Notes under the pieces: generated by a model
Database searches by the model: none
Told to the model about the DNA's origin: nothing
What the model saw: the letters and a program-made list of their open reading frames with translations, nothing else
NCBI GenBank assembly: GCA_964429855.1
Contig: CAYSDM010000004.1
Coordinates: forward strand, 1-64,000
DNA length: 64,000 nucleotides
Source of the DNA: CALLMM01 sp964429855
GTDB taxonomy: Bacteria; Armatimonadota; Chthonomonadetes; Chthonomonadales; CAJBBX01
Direction: 5' to 3'
Made by a program: the position numbers and the translations under genes
In this document: positions 48,842 to 58,026 of the stretch, piece by piece
How the letters are laid out: the number at the start of each line of letters is the position of its first letter
Position numbering within the stretch: the stretch's first letter is position 1

Positions 48842-50170
48842 TCATGTCTCCTTTTGCAGACCCTCCATCTCCTCCTCCGGGATCATTCCGGGCAGGCAGG
48901 CGATAGCGCGCCGTAGACGGATTTCATGCGGCTCTATTCCTTCCGCCAGAGAGCGGTATACTCCAAGTAGAATGGGAGCGCATCTCTCCGGCGGGAACTT
49001 TGCCAGCGCGTTGAGCGCCATCTCGCTGACCGCCTCCTCCGAATCGTACAGAAGCTGAGTCAGCGTGGAGACCGCCTGTGGATGATCGGATCCCGCCAAC
49101 CGACGCGCTGCCAGCGTCCGCAACGGAGGCGAACCTGCCCGTGCCAGATAGATCATCTCCTGCAGCGCCATGCCGAAGAGAGGCTCTTCCGGCGGCCCCT
49201 GCAGCGCTCTCGCCATGATCGGCGGCAGCCGCAGCGCGATCACAACCGCTTCCATCAGATAGCCGACCGCCTCCTTTTCCCACTCTTCTGCGCGGCGCAG
49301 AAGAGTAGGCGCGGCGCGCGGAGCCTGCATCAGCGGACTCAAAGCCTCCTGCGCCTCCCGCGAAAACAGTTCGGCGGCATACCGGAGACGATTGGCAAAG
49401 GCGGAACGGCGCGTGCCGGCAAGCTCCAGCAGAAAGTCGGCGGCGGCTTGACGCGCGTTCTGCCACCGGTGCGCGCGCCGCATCAGGGATTGACGGGAAT
49501 CCAGCGTGCGCGGCGGATCGCGCTCCAGCGCGTCCGCCCACAGGGAGCAGGCGGCGAGTCCCGCGCCGCAGAGAGTCGCGGAAGGCTGCGCGGCGCATCT
49601 TCTCCATACGGGGGCGCGATAAGCGAAGGCGACCCACTCCATCAGCGCGCTCAGTTCCCGCTGACTGTTCAAACCGACTTTTCGGCGCGATTTGCCAACC
49701 AGATAGAGTTCCGTCGTTTGCAGTTCCGCCGTTGTACGCCTGTGCAGGCCTGGTTTCCCGAATGCGTCCACTCCCTCCAGCGTAAACGCTCCCGTATCCG
49801 GCTTGTAACCGGTCAGAATGCCCTCTTGCGCTTCGTCAAACCAGACGACAGGCGTTCTACGCTCCCAGGCTCGTATCAGACGCTGCTGAAAACGGCGGAG
49901 GCTCTGCGGCGGATCGTTCAGCGGCAGAACGCGATAACCCTGCGCCTCCACGCCTGCGATCACCGGCTCTTGCTCCCGGTAGCGCTCATAGCAGAAGCAG
50001 TCATTTGCGCAGAAGAGGGTGCGGAAGGCGCCTCCGGTCATTCCCATCAACCAGGCATAGCTCCGACGAAAATCCAGACGTTGAAGCGCGGCGTGCCATG
50101 CGCTGATGCCATTATGCAAAGGAAGAGCGATGTCGGGGATTCGGTTCATGAAAAGCAGGCTCGAATGCAC
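48842..50170 (-). CDS. BtrH_N-like domain fused to HEAT repeats
   Basis: 442 residues from the GTG at 50170 (an ATG at 50149 gives MNRIPDIALPLHNG; no clear SD for either). The N-terminal about 150 residues resemble the cysteine-peptidase-like fold of butirosin-BtrH N-terminal domains: a glycine-rich YAWLMGMTGGAFRTLFC segment, IRAWERRTPVVWFDEAQEGILTGY with a Gln/Glu in the active-site region, then GAFTLEGVDAFGKPG. A helical middle (about 160-310) follows. The C-terminal about 100 residues carry HEAT repeats (PPLRTLAARRLAGSDHPQAVSTL, AVSEMALNALAKFPPERCAPILL). Function unknown. First gene of the pair with the Gfo/Idh oxidoreductase. Confidence 0.55.
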   Translation of the reverse strand: MHSSLLFMNRIPDIALPLHNGISAWHAALQRLDFRRSYAWLMGMTGGAFRTLFCANDCFCYERYREQEPVIAGVEAQGYRVLPLNDPPQSLRRFQQRLIRAWERRTPVVWFDEAQEGILTGYKPDTGAFTLEGVDAFGKPGLHRRTTAELQTTELYLVGKSRRKVGLNSQRELSALMEWVAFAYRAPVWRRCAAQPSATLCGAGLAACSLWADALERDPPRTLDSRQSLMRRAHRWQNARQAAADFLLELAGTRRSAFANRLRYAAELFSREAQEALSPLMQAPRAAPTLLRRAEEWEKEAVGYLMEAVVIALRLPPIMARALQGPPEEPLFGMALQEMIYLARAGSPPLRTLAARRLAGSDHPQAVSTLTQLLYDSEEAVSEMALNALAKFPPERCAPILLGVYRSLAEGIEPHEIRLRRAIACLPGMIPEEEMEGLQKET

Positions 50171-50287
50171 ATCGGATGAGTCTCTCTTAGCCTCGTAGGT
50201 AGCGATTTCCTGTTGATGACAGGAATCTGGCGTCTCAAACGGCGAAATGAGAATTGGATATCACATCTTTGAACGGATGCGAAGAGC

Positions 50288-51463
50288 ATGAGCCTACGAA
50301 CGTTTACGCGCAGGGAGCTGCTGATGGGGATGGGAGGCGCGATGGTCAGCGGAAGCGGCGGAAGAGACCGCTGGAGCGAGATGGAGGAGTTTATTGCGGC
50401 GGAACTGGGAGCCGGAACCTTTCCGGGAGCTTCGCTGATCGTCTCCCGGAAGGACAAAGTCCTGTTTCAGAAGCAGTGGGGGACATTTTGCCGCTTGAAA
50501 GATCGCGCCGCGCTGCTGGATCGCTCCGTCCTGCATCCGCTCTACTCCTTTTCGAAACTGATCTCCGCCACCGTGATAATGATGATCGTTCAGGATGGGC
50601 AGATAGAGCTTGACCGGCCGATGAAGGAGTATCTCCCGGAGTTTGCCGGGGATGGCAGGGAGAAGATCACGCTGCGCCATCTGCTGACGCACTCTGCCGG
50701 AATTCCCTCCGTGCCACTGGGACCGGTGCGAAACCGGGAGGAGTGGGACGCCGGACTGAAGACGATCTGCGCCGCCCGCCCGGAATGGGAGCCGGGAACA
50801 AAGACCTTCTACCATGCCCTGACCGGTCAGTTTGTCGCGGCGGCGGCGGTTCTGCGCGTAACCCGCGCCCCATCCTGGGAAGCGTTGTGCCGGGAGCGTC
50901 TCTTCGCTCCGCTGGGAGCCGGTTCGCTGACCTTTGCGCTGCCTTCCGATACCGCGCCGGTGGCGATCACGCCGCAGCCCGCCGACCTGCCGAAGACGCT
51001 CGGCGAGACGTTTACGCTGGCGGGACATCCGGCAGGAGGCTGTTTCGGTACCGTGGAGGATGCTCTGAAGGTTCTTCGCCTGCATCTGAAACGCGGGAAG
51101 TGGGGCCGTCAGCAGATTCTCTCGGAAAAGACGCTGAACGAGATGCATACGGTGCAGTATGGGCGAGAGATCGCGCAGGCTGTTGCCGCCGGACAGCCTC
51201 CAGCGCATGATCCCTGGGGACTGGGACCGCTGATGCGCGGAGAGTTTCCCAAGAGCGGTTCGCACGACTGGTTCGGATTCCGGGATCAGGCCTCTCCGGG
51301 CATCTTTGGTCATGCGGGCATTGATACGGTGATCGGCGTGGCAGACCCCGCGACCGAAGTCGCGCTATTCTTTGTGACAACCCACTCGCCTAAGCCGCCG
51401 GAGAAGACGGTTCCGCTTCGCAACGGGGTCACCAACCGCGTCTTCGCCGCTCTGAAGCTGTGA
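50288..51463 (+). CDS. Tat-exported serine hydrolase, beta-lactamase class C-like
   Basis: 391 residues. The N-terminus RTFTRRELLMGMGGAMVSG is a twin-arginine signal. The catalytic S87-F-S-K90 is in LYSFSKLISATVIMMIV. FYHALTGQFVAAAAVLR holds the second (Tyr) motif, and HAGIDTVIGVADP replaces the KTG-like third motif with HAG, typical for esterase/D-aminopeptidase-like members. It probably hydrolyses an ester or D-amino-acid peptide in the periplasm; true beta-lactamase activity is less likely. Single gene, no obvious promoter. Confidence 0.87.
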   Translation: MSLRTFTRRELLMGMGGAMVSGSGGRDRWSEMEEFIAAELGAGTFPGASLIVSRKDKVLFQKQWGTFCRLKDRAALLDRSVLHPLYSFSKLISATVIMMIVQDGQIELDRPMKEYLPEFAGDGREKITLRHLLTHSAGIPSVPLGPVRNREEWDAGLKTICAARPEWEPGTKTFYHALTGQFVAAAAVLRVTRAPSWEALCRERLFAPLGAGSLTFALPSDTAPVAITPQPADLPKTLGETFTLAGHPAGGCFGTVEDALKVLRLHLKRGKWGRQQILSEKTLNEMHTVQYGREIAQAVAAGQPPAHDPWGLGPLMRGEFPKSGSHDWFGFRDQASPGIFGHAGIDTVIGVADPATEVALFFVTTHSPKPPEKTVPLRNGVTNRVFAALKL

Positions 51464-51532
51464 CCGCTCAGGAAAATGCCCATCGTGGTACAATAGTGCC
51501 TGAAAGCCTGCCCGTGTAAAGGAGGGGGAACC

Positions 51533-51886
51533 ATGTCGTTTCTCATTACCCTGCGTTTTGCGACCGAAAACGAAAAAGAGGCGTTTGTGGAACTGGGCGT
51601 GCCGAAGGTGCGCGGACACCTGGTTGATCTGCCTGCTCCCGAAGGAGAGGAGGGGGCTTCCGCACTGCCCTGTCTCGGAATAACCGTTACCTCTGCCAGC
51701 GCAGCCCGCGACCTGTGCCATCAACTGATGGCGTTTCAGGCGCACAAAAAAGGCGGACTGGTGGAGGTGGTCTGGACAGGAGCCGACGGCACGGAACAGG
51801 TCGGTCAGGCGGATCCGGGATCCGCGAAAGAGGCGGAGATTCTGGCGGTTCGACTGGCGGCGGCGGTAAAAGCCAGTCAGTCTTGA
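51533..51886 (+). CDS. Small protein, weak resemblance to EACC1
   Basis: 117 residues, cytoplasmic, ATG with AAAGGAGGGGG 5-10 nt upstream (a strong SD). The chain alternates beta and alpha segments: FLITLRFATENEKEAFVEL, then LPCLGITVTSASAARDLCHQLMAFQ, VEVVWTGADG and a final helix (KEAEILAVRLAAAVKA). Size and strand order recall the effector-associated constant component 1 of predicted conflict systems, but no effector gene is adjacent. An ordinary small ferredoxin-like or unknown protein is equally possible. Confidence 0.55.
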   Translation: MSFLITLRFATENEKEAFVELGVPKVRGHLVDLPAPEGEEGASALPCLGITVTSASAARDLCHQLMAFQAHKKGGLVEVVWTGADGTEQVGQADPGSAKEAEILAVRLAAAVKASQS

Positions 51887-51905
51887 GAGCGTGGCGAACC
51901 GATCC

Positions 51906-54620
51906 TTATGGTCCTGGACGCGCGCCGGATGGCGGTTGTGATGGCGGCGCGGGTGGACGCGCAGGCGAAGGCGCGGGTGGACGCGCAGGCGAAGGCGCGG
52001 GAGGGCGTGAGAGGGGGCGCGCGGGAGCGCGACGAACGGGGCGACGCTTGATCCGGCGCGGCGTAACCAGCGTTACCTCCGCCCAGACATCGGGCGAGAG
52101 CGTGGCGGTAGTCTGCGACTCTCCCCACTGCAGGCGGACGGTCTGCGCCGCGCTGCTTCGCAGGCGGATCACCGCCGACTGCTGCGAATAGGTGACCAGC
52201 GTTGCCCGAACCGGTCCCCCCGGACAGTCCACGCGCACCCAGTAGGGAACAAGTCTTCCGCCCGGCGCGGGCAGATCGAAGGTCGCCGGGAGCGAAAGCT
52301 GTTCGGCGCGAATGGCAGCGCGATAGGCTTCCTGCGGCTGGCGCGCCGTCAGCAGCGATATCGCCTGCGAGAGCGCCTCTCGCGAAAACAGGCTCTGTTC
52401 CGTGCGGGCGTGCAGACCCTTGAGCGATTCCAGAATATCTTCGGCATCCTGCCAGTCCTGAATGGAAAAGCTGCGGCTCCTCTCTGCGAGAATGTCCGAG
52501 GTTATCCGCGCCGCCATCTGTCCATCCGCCGCCCTCGCCAGTTCCACTCCCGCCGATGTCTCCACCGTCAGCAGGTATCTTCTGTCTGAAACCTGGTGAA
52601 ACAGCGTCGGCAGGTAGATGACAGTCGAACCGGCGGGAGCCAGCATGATCGGCAGCGATACCCCCGTGTTCTGAATGGGATCGAGCAGACGCAGCGTGGC
52701 AGATGCGGTGGTTGCGCCCGAATCTTGCCGGAACAGTTCAATCCGATTGATCCCGAACGCTCCCGCAGGAGCCGCGTATTCGCGCCGGAAAAGGGAGGTC
52801 TGCTTCGATCCGTCGGTGGAAGCGGCAGCCGGGAGCCACTCAAGCCCCGCCGGGGTCTCGATGCTCTCGGTAAAAGCGCGCAGCAATGCGGCGGTATTCT
52901 GTCGGTAGTGCCAGTTATAGAGGACAAAATAGCGCGAACCGCAGGCATAGGCAGCGCGCAGGCAGGCGACAAGCTGCTCATCATTCGCGCCGGTGCATTC
53001 GAGATTCGGCAGGGAGATGCGTCCTCGTTCGCGCTGCTTCAAGAGCCAGGGAAGCATGGTCTCGCCCGACCAGTACTCTGCGCCGCTGCGCCCTTCCCGG
53101 ACATACCCGACCTCCATCTGCGGATGAAAAGAGGTCACATCGCGCAGGGGAAAATGGGGCATGGCGTAGGGTTCCGTGAAGAGGTTTCGGCGGATCAGAT
53201 CGCGGGCAAACTCCGGCTTGCCGTTCGTCACCCGAATCGATTCTGGCGGGATCGCGTCCGCCATCCAGTCAATGATTCGCTGCTGCTGCCGCGCCATATT
53301 CTGGTGCAGCCACCATCTCTCGCGGTTATCCAGTCCATTGCGAGGATCGAGATTCACCCCGTCGCGCAATGCATCGGCAACGGTAAACGGATTGAAATCC
53401 GCCATCAGGTTGGCGCGCGGCTTGTTGTTATTGAGCTTTGTGTAGCTGCTGTCCTGTACCCCCTTCGCCCAGTAGATCGTCTCCTCGCCGGTCGAAAGCT
53501 CCATCGGCAGCAGACGCCCCTTGCCCTTCGCTTCGAGCCGCTCCCGCTCCTCGCGCCAGACCCGCAGTGAGCGAGTCAGGCGAATGCGTCGAAATTGATT
53601 CAGGCGCGGATGATTGAAGGTCAGCCAGGGAGTATTGCTCCAGATATTTGGCACGCTCAGTCCGAATCGCACATCGTAGCGATCTCCCATGAGGGCGGGC
53701 AGTCCAGGGTCTTCCACCTGATCGTCGGGGTCATAGGTGATCTGCTGATAGGGCAGATCGGTGAAGGTTCCTCCCGCGCCGTCCGAGACGCCGCTCGGAA
53801 CGCCTCCCCAGTGAAACTGAAAAAGGATTCGCAGGGCGACGCCCATCTCCTCGGCCAGCGCCGATAGTCGGCGAATCTCCTGCGCGTTCTCCTCCGGGCT
53901 GCGAACACAGAAGTTGTAGAGCACCGCCGTCTGTCCGACGATGCTGGCGCTGCGCGGAAGCTGGTGAAACAGTTTGCGCATCTCGTCGGAGTGGATGGAG
54001 AAGCCTGCTCCCTGTGAGGAGAGAAGCGCCAGACCAGGCGGAGAGGCAGCGGCAAGGCGGACTCGCTCCTCTGCAGTCGTCGGAAGCAGACTCTGATAGA
54101 GCCGCATATGAGAGATGGTGACGGAAGTTTCTGAGTCGGGATCGGCGATTATCTCCACGCGAATCGGGGAGCGCGCCGCCGGAATCTCCAGGAAGAGGGA
54201 TCGGACAACTCCCCCACCGGGGTCTCTCTCGGTGGAGCGCAGCGCCTCCTTCCCGTTCACCAGCACGCGATATGCCTGCCGCTTACCCCACTCCGCCGGA
54301 CCGGAGGCGAAAGATAGCTGAAGAGAGAGCGGTTTTTCTTCACCGCGCGGGATCGTCAACAAAGCCTGCGCGCGGCCTCCCGGCGTCAGTTTCACTCCGG
54401 ATGCGGGAATGATAAGCGTCCCAAAGGAGACCGGCTCCCGTCGCAGCGCTCCCTGTTGAAATGTGACGCGATGCGCCGTTCGGGAGATTGCGGAGGAGAA
54501 GTCCACCGTATCATAGATTCGGAGGGAGCGGGCATAGAGCGTCTGCGCCGTCAGCATCGCGAGAAGCGCAATCAGCCCCGTGAGCGCAGAGAGGCGTCTG
54601 AGAAGGTAGTTAGCAGGCAT
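51906..54620 (-). CDS. Large secreted glycoside-hydrolase-like protein with Pro-rich tail
   Basis: 904 residues. Signal-anchor-like helix about 10-30 (ALTGLIALLAMLTAQTLYA). A beta-sandwich N-terminal part (about 40-200: VTFQQGALRREPVSFG, then ISHMRLYQSL) precedes a probable TIM barrel (about 210-600) with aromatic/acidic loops: LRILFQFHWGGVPSG, LMADFNPFTVADAL and ISLPNLECTGANDEQLVA. A beta-rich C-terminal part follows. The tail holds an eight-residue repeat (PPAPSPAR type) encoded by a tandem 24-bp repeat. No CAZy family can be named by eye. Follows another large secreted gene by 42 bp and probably shares its operon. Confidence 0.6.
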   Translation of the reverse strand: MPANYLLRRLSALTGLIALLAMLTAQTLYARSLRIYDTVDFSSAISRTAHRVTFQQGALRREPVSFGTLIIPASGVKLTPGGRAQALLTIPRGEEKPLSLQLSFASGPAEWGKRQAYRVLVNGKEALRSTERDPGGGVVRSLFLEIPAARSPIRVEIIADPDSETSVTISHMRLYQSLLPTTAEERVRLAAASPPGLALLSSQGAGFSIHSDEMRKLFHQLPRSASIVGQTAVLYNFCVRSPEENAQEIRRLSALAEEMGVALRILFQFHWGGVPSGVSDGAGGTFTDLPYQQITYDPDDQVEDPGLPALMGDRYDVRFGLSVPNIWSNTPWLTFNHPRLNQFRRIRLTRSLRVWREERERLEAKGKGRLLPMELSTGEETIYWAKGVQDSSYTKLNNNKPRANLMADFNPFTVADALRDGVNLDPRNGLDNRERWWLHQNMARQQQRIIDWMADAIPPESIRVTNGKPEFARDLIRRNLFTEPYAMPHFPLRDVTSFHPQMEVGYVREGRSGAEYWSGETMLPWLLKQRERGRISLPNLECTGANDEQLVACLRAAYACGSRYFVLYNWHYRQNTAALLRAFTESIETPAGLEWLPAAASTDGSKQTSLFRREYAAPAGAFGINRIELFRQDSGATTASATLRLLDPIQNTGVSLPIMLAPAGSTVIYLPTLFHQVSDRRYLLTVETSAGVELARAADGQMAARITSDILAERSRSFSIQDWQDAEDILESLKGLHARTEQSLFSREALSQAISLLTARQPQEAYRAAIRAEQLSLPATFDLPAPGGRLVPYWVRVDCPGGPVRATLVTYSQQSAVIRLRSSAAQTVRLQWGESQTTATLSPDVWAEVTLVTPRRIKRRPVRRAPARPLSRPPAPSPARPPAPSPARPPAPPSQPPSGARPGP
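51945..51995. repeat. Tandem 24-bp repeat in the Pro-rich tail
   Basis: The unit GCGCGGGTGGACGCGCAGG plus CGAAG is present in about two full copies, with degenerate flanks. It encodes the PAPSPARP-type repeat of the secreted protein ending at 51906. Such repeats often change copy number. Confidence 0.75.
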
Positions 54621-54662
54621 TACGGGTATGAGAAAGGGATAGATGGAATCACTCCGCCGGCG

Positions 54663-57257
54663 CTATCTGTCGGGTATCTCGACCGGGATCGGTCTGGCGG
54701 TTCCGCTCGGATCGAAATTCCCCCGGGTGAACAGCAGGGCGTCAATATCCAGATGATAGCGATCCAGTCCGGGAGCGCGGTCGGTGACTCTCAGGGTAAA
54801 GGTGTTGCTCCCTTTCTTTAACGCCACGCGCCCCAGCCGCATCCATGCGAAGCGATCTGCCATATAGGGAACGCCGACCATCGCGCCGCTGGCGCTGGAC
54901 TGCGCCTGCCCGGTGTTGACGATCCAGGCGAAGGGAGACGCCTGTCCGCCCGGCGGTGTGCAGGCGATCCAGACTGCATAGGTATCGTCCGCGGGAACCG
55001 TAAAGCTGATCTGCATACTGTAGCCGTCGCGAGGCGGGCGATTGGCGGTATTAAGTTGAAGGTACATGCCTCCAGAGGCGGCTTCACTGGCGGTTACCTC
55101 GCTGAAGGTGTTGACTTCTGCCTGCTCCGCTTCCAGCCAGGTATAGGGCTGAAGCGTCTGGACTATCGCCGCCATCGCCTGCTGCGCCATAATGTAGGCG
55201 ATGATCATGTCACGCTGGCGGTACTTGGCATCCACGCGCTCGATCTGATAGCGAATGTCCTGCAGGTTGGCTTTCTGAGCGGTTCCCTGAGCCATCAGCA
55301 GGCGAAGCTGTTTGAGCGCATCTTCTACCGCCTCAATCGGGACGATCTCCTGTCCGCCGGTGCGCAGAACCATGGGCTTATCGTCCATCAGCAGCGTCGC
55401 TGTGCGCTTTTTCTGATCCGCCTTCACGGGAACCGGGCGTCCATCCGCCGTTGTCGCCTGAATTGCGCCTGGATTGGTGGCGTAGAGATGAGTCTCGCGA
55501 AGACCGCGCAACGACCATAATACCGTAACATCGCCCTCTGGCAGCGAGATCGTATAGCCGGCATAGGAGTTTCCAAACTCCAACGGACGCCCGGCAGCCA
55601 GCGAGGGGATCATCCAGACTCCGCCATTTCCGATCGGTCCGGACTGCACCAGTCCCGCCGCGTTGGCAGGATAAGGTAAAGTGCGCGGCTGTCGCACTGC
55701 CAGATCGAGCGCCTGATCGAGACGGTCTGCGTAGTCTTTCAGCCAGCCGATCTGATCGGGAACGCGCAGAAGCTGCGTCTGGCGGACGCGCCTCTCCGGC
55801 AGCACCTGAAATCCGTTCAGGAAAAAGCCCTTTGCTCCTATGCCGCGCAGCCAGTCCAGGTCGAAAAACAGCGCCTCCCGCGAGGCATAGCCGGGACGAT
55901 TGGGATCAGGCGCGGTGGTGTCCAGCATCTCAGTGACCACCAGCCAGAGCGACCTTCCAGAATCCAGCGCCTGACTGAAAGCGGAATCGGCGCCGCCCGT
56001 CACCAGCGCGGAGCCGCGCGCATATGCCGCGATTCCCAGACCGTCGAACCCGCCGACGCGATGAGGATTAATGAACATGGGATGGTGCTGCGTGCGGGTG
56101 TAGATGACGGGGACGTTTGCCGCCTCCCGCTTTAGCAGATCCGCCATCGAATTCATGTAGTAGGCGAGGGAGGTGTTGCGAAAATCGGTGAAATCGCTCC
56201 AGAATCGCGAACCGGAACCGGAAATCTGATGCCGTTTGTCGCCGGCAAGATCGTAGAGGAACGGCAGTCCACTGTGATTAGCCCAGAGCGGAACCAGTTT
56301 CGCCGCCTGTTTGAAATCGAAATCTTTCAGGTCGCGGTCTACAAATCCCCAGGCGTTCAGAAGATCGTCAATGGTGGGGTAACGGCGTGTGAGATAGGCT
56401 TCCCACTCCAGAATAAACGCGGGAGAGTCTGGTATCAGATACTCCGCCTCGCCGGAAAGACCGAGCGGCGGGGAGAGCGGATCGAGAAAGAAACGCAAGC
56501 CCGAACCGAATTTGACCTGCGAAAAGACCCGCAGCAGGCGGTCTCGATAGGAATCGAAGCCCTGCCAGACATCGGGAAGCGAAGACTCCGGTGTGGAAGA
56601 GAGCGTTTTGCGCGGATAGAGCAGCGCGACGGTTCCCTCCGGCGTGCGCGCATCCGCCGTCACCGCCGCAACCCCGCCGGTGATGCGAATCTTTCCCTCG
56701 GCATGGATCACGGATCCGTCCTTCGAATCTACCAGAAAGACTCGCGCAGAGTCGGCGTCTGGTGTATCCCAGGTCAGTTCGGCATCCGGCGTCACCCTGG
56801 GAATGCGGTAGCTGGAGGGCTTGACGACGGTTCCGGTCAGAGGGCTGTTGATCCCTTCGCCAAACGCGATCCCGTAACGGAAACCGTTCTCCTCCAGCAG
56901 GTCTATCAACTTCTGCCAGGCGGCGGGCGGAATCTGTCCGGCAGAGAGAGCCGGTTTGATGAGAATGTCCGACACTCCCTTCGCCCTGATCTGCTTGAGC
57001 GCCTGAACATCCTGGTTCCAACTCTCTTCGGTCGCGCCTTCCGTCATCGAGCGAGGCGTGAAGGTTCCTCCGACCGGAGCATAGGTCTTGCCCTCCCAGA
57101 CCAGCGCGTTGGTGCGCGTGATCGTCCAGAGATGCTCTTTTCCGTTTCGATCTTTGAAGGCTCCGGTCGTCTCCGGTTTCGGCTGGGCAAGGGAGGTTGT
57201 CAGCAGGCTGCAGAGCAGAGCCAGGGGCGCAAAGGCGCGATGCGGGCGAAGCGGCAT
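54663..57257 (-). CDS. Large secreted beta-galactosidase-like (GH-A) protein with CBM-like C-terminus
   Basis: 864 residues. Signal peptide about 1-24 (PLALLCSLLTTSLA). Residues about 50-480 look like a (beta/alpha)8 barrel: SWNQDVQALKQIRAKGVSDILI, GFRYGIAFGEGINSP, PDSPAFILEWEAYLTRRYPTI, then YYMNSMADLLKREAANVPVIY and SLWLVVTEMLDTTAP. GEGIN and TEMLD supply candidate catalytic Glu residues, as in GH42-type barrels. A middle beta domain (about 500-600) leads to a CBM6-like jelly-roll (YTWLEAEQAEVNTFSEVTAS, YSMQISFTVPADDTYAVWI). Carbohydrate degradation outside the cell is likely; family and substrate unproven. Confidence 0.62.
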   Translation of the reverse strand: MPLRPHRAFAPLALLCSLLTTSLAQPKPETTGAFKDRNGKEHLWTITRTNALVWEGKTYAPVGGTFTPRSMTEGATEESWNQDVQALKQIRAKGVSDILIKPALSAGQIPPAAWQKLIDLLEENGFRYGIAFGEGINSPLTGTVVKPSSYRIPRVTPDAELTWDTPDADSARVFLVDSKDGSVIHAEGKIRITGGVAAVTADARTPEGTVALLYPRKTLSSTPESSLPDVWQGFDSYRDRLLRVFSQVKFGSGLRFFLDPLSPPLGLSGEAEYLIPDSPAFILEWEAYLTRRYPTIDDLLNAWGFVDRDLKDFDFKQAAKLVPLWANHSGLPFLYDLAGDKRHQISGSGSRFWSDFTDFRNTSLAYYMNSMADLLKREAANVPVIYTRTQHHPMFINPHRVGGFDGLGIAAYARGSALVTGGADSAFSQALDSGRSLWLVVTEMLDTTAPDPNRPGYASREALFFDLDWLRGIGAKGFFLNGFQVLPERRVRQTQLLRVPDQIGWLKDYADRLDQALDLAVRQPRTLPYPANAAGLVQSGPIGNGGVWMIPSLAAGRPLEFGNSYAGYTISLPEGDVTVLWSLRGLRETHLYATNPGAIQATTADGRPVPVKADQKKRTATLLMDDKPMVLRTGGQEIVPIEAVEDALKQLRLLMAQGTAQKANLQDIRYQIERVDAKYRQRDMIIAYIMAQQAMAAIVQTLQPYTWLEAEQAEVNTFSEVTASEAASGGMYLQLNTANRPPRDGYSMQISFTVPADDTYAVWIACTPPGGQASPFAWIVNTGQAQSSASGAMVGVPYMADRFAWMRLGRVALKKGSNTFTLRVTDRAPGLDRYHLDIDALLFTRGNFDPSGTARPIPVEIPDR

Positions 57258-57262
57258 AGGGA

Positions 57263-57613
57263 TCAGTACTCGTTGACCGGTGAGAAGTGGATAACGGTGA
57301 CAGTATCTTCCATCGAGATTTCCGGACCGTAGATGCGCCGGAGAAGCTGCAAAACCTCCTCTTTGGAGCGAAACTCCGGGTTCTCCTTGGTGATATCTCG
57401 CGGGGAGAGGTCGGCTACCAGTTTTACCTCGACATTATCGAGAATGGCTGTAAACAGCTTCTGGCGTTTTCCGTAACGCTGTCCGACGGTGACCCAGACA
57501 AGTTGGCCTGGCTGATATTTGTCGGTCTTGTCGCCTAGACGAATGGTGACCGTTTTGCGCCCATTGCGCAGCGCCTCTTCATAGAGGTCGGTGTAGAAGT
57601 TCAGGGCAAACAT
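57263..57613 (-). CDS. ASCH-domain RNA-binding-like protein
   Basis: 116 residues from ATG 57613 (MFALNFYTDLYEE); a GTG at 57625 adds four residues. Strand-helix pattern of ASCH/PUA-like folds: LNFYTDLYEEALRNGRKTVTIRLGDK, then YQPGQLVWVTVG and FTAILDNVEVKLVADLSPRDI. ASCH proteins bind RNA or nucleoside-related ligands. Stop 5 nt before the secreted gene at 57257. Its own sigma70 promoter lies at 57691-57719. Confidence 0.82.
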   Translation of the reverse strand: MFALNFYTDLYEEALRNGRKTVTIRLGDKTDKYQPGQLVWVTVGQRYGKRQKLFTAILDNVEVKLVADLSPRDITKENPEFRSKEEVLQLLRRIYGPEISMEDTVTVIHFSPVNEY

Positions 57614-57690
57614 GATCGGCGGCACACGCTTTCTTAGTCGGTGTATCGGCGATGCCGGGGCAACCGGTGTCGCCGTCCTCTTGCGTCGTC

Positions 57691-57719
57691 AGTGTAACAT
57701 ACCGCGTCCTTTTCGTCAA
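57691..57719 (-). promoter_or_regulatory. Sigma70 promoter of the ASCH gene
   Basis: On the minus strand TTGACG (57714-57719), 17 nt, TACACT (57691-57696), about 80 bp before the start at 57613. Confidence 0.8.
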
Positions 57720-57891
57720 CCGGGGAATCCCGTCTGCGCTGTCAGACAGGCGCGGTCTGTTGCCGCGCATACCCCATAAATCCGCCGGGATCGCCTATTT
57801 GTGCCCTTTTTTTTCATTTTTTTTAGGCGCAAGAGGAGGTAACAACTGTCATCTAAGAGGTATATGTGTAACTATGTCTGTATTATTGGGG

Positions 57892-57920
57892 TTGACCGAT
57901 CTTCCGGCTATGTGCTATCC
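57892..57920 (+). promoter_or_regulatory. Sigma70 promoter of the G5-3D gene
   Basis: TTGACC (57892-57897), 17 nt, CTATCC (57915-57920); start expected near 57927, leader about 100 nt. Confidence 0.6.
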
Positions 57921-58026
57921 TCGTCTTGCCCGCCAAACAATAAAGATGCATCCCTCACAAAGCGTAACTGAGACAGACAAGCGGATGTTGCGCTGCTGAG
58001 CAAGTAGACGAGAAAGGAGGGAGACG

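Larger units (their letters stand above)
57614..58026. other. 413-bp divergent intergenic region
   Basis: Holds the minus-strand ASCH promoter, a poly-T pair (T8-CA-T8 around 57808-57825) flanked by TTGTGCC/GGCGCAA arms, the plus-strand TTGACC promoter and about 100 nt of leader before the G5-3D gene. I looked for a ydaO-type c-di-AMP riboswitch, which often precedes such genes, and found no convincing consensus. Confidence 0.5.

Noticed and set aside
47795..50179. Plus-strand frames of 373 and 365 codons over the oxidoreductase and HEAT genes
   Set aside because: Antisense shadows; no SD and low-complexity Arg/Gln-rich products.
56229..57332. 367-codon plus-strand frame over the large secreted gene
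   Set aside because: Antisense to a protein with a signal peptide and domain structure.
57771..58026. ydaO-type c-di-AMP riboswitch before the G5-3D gene
   Set aside because: The gene context suggested it, but the conserved stems and GA-rich loops were not found.
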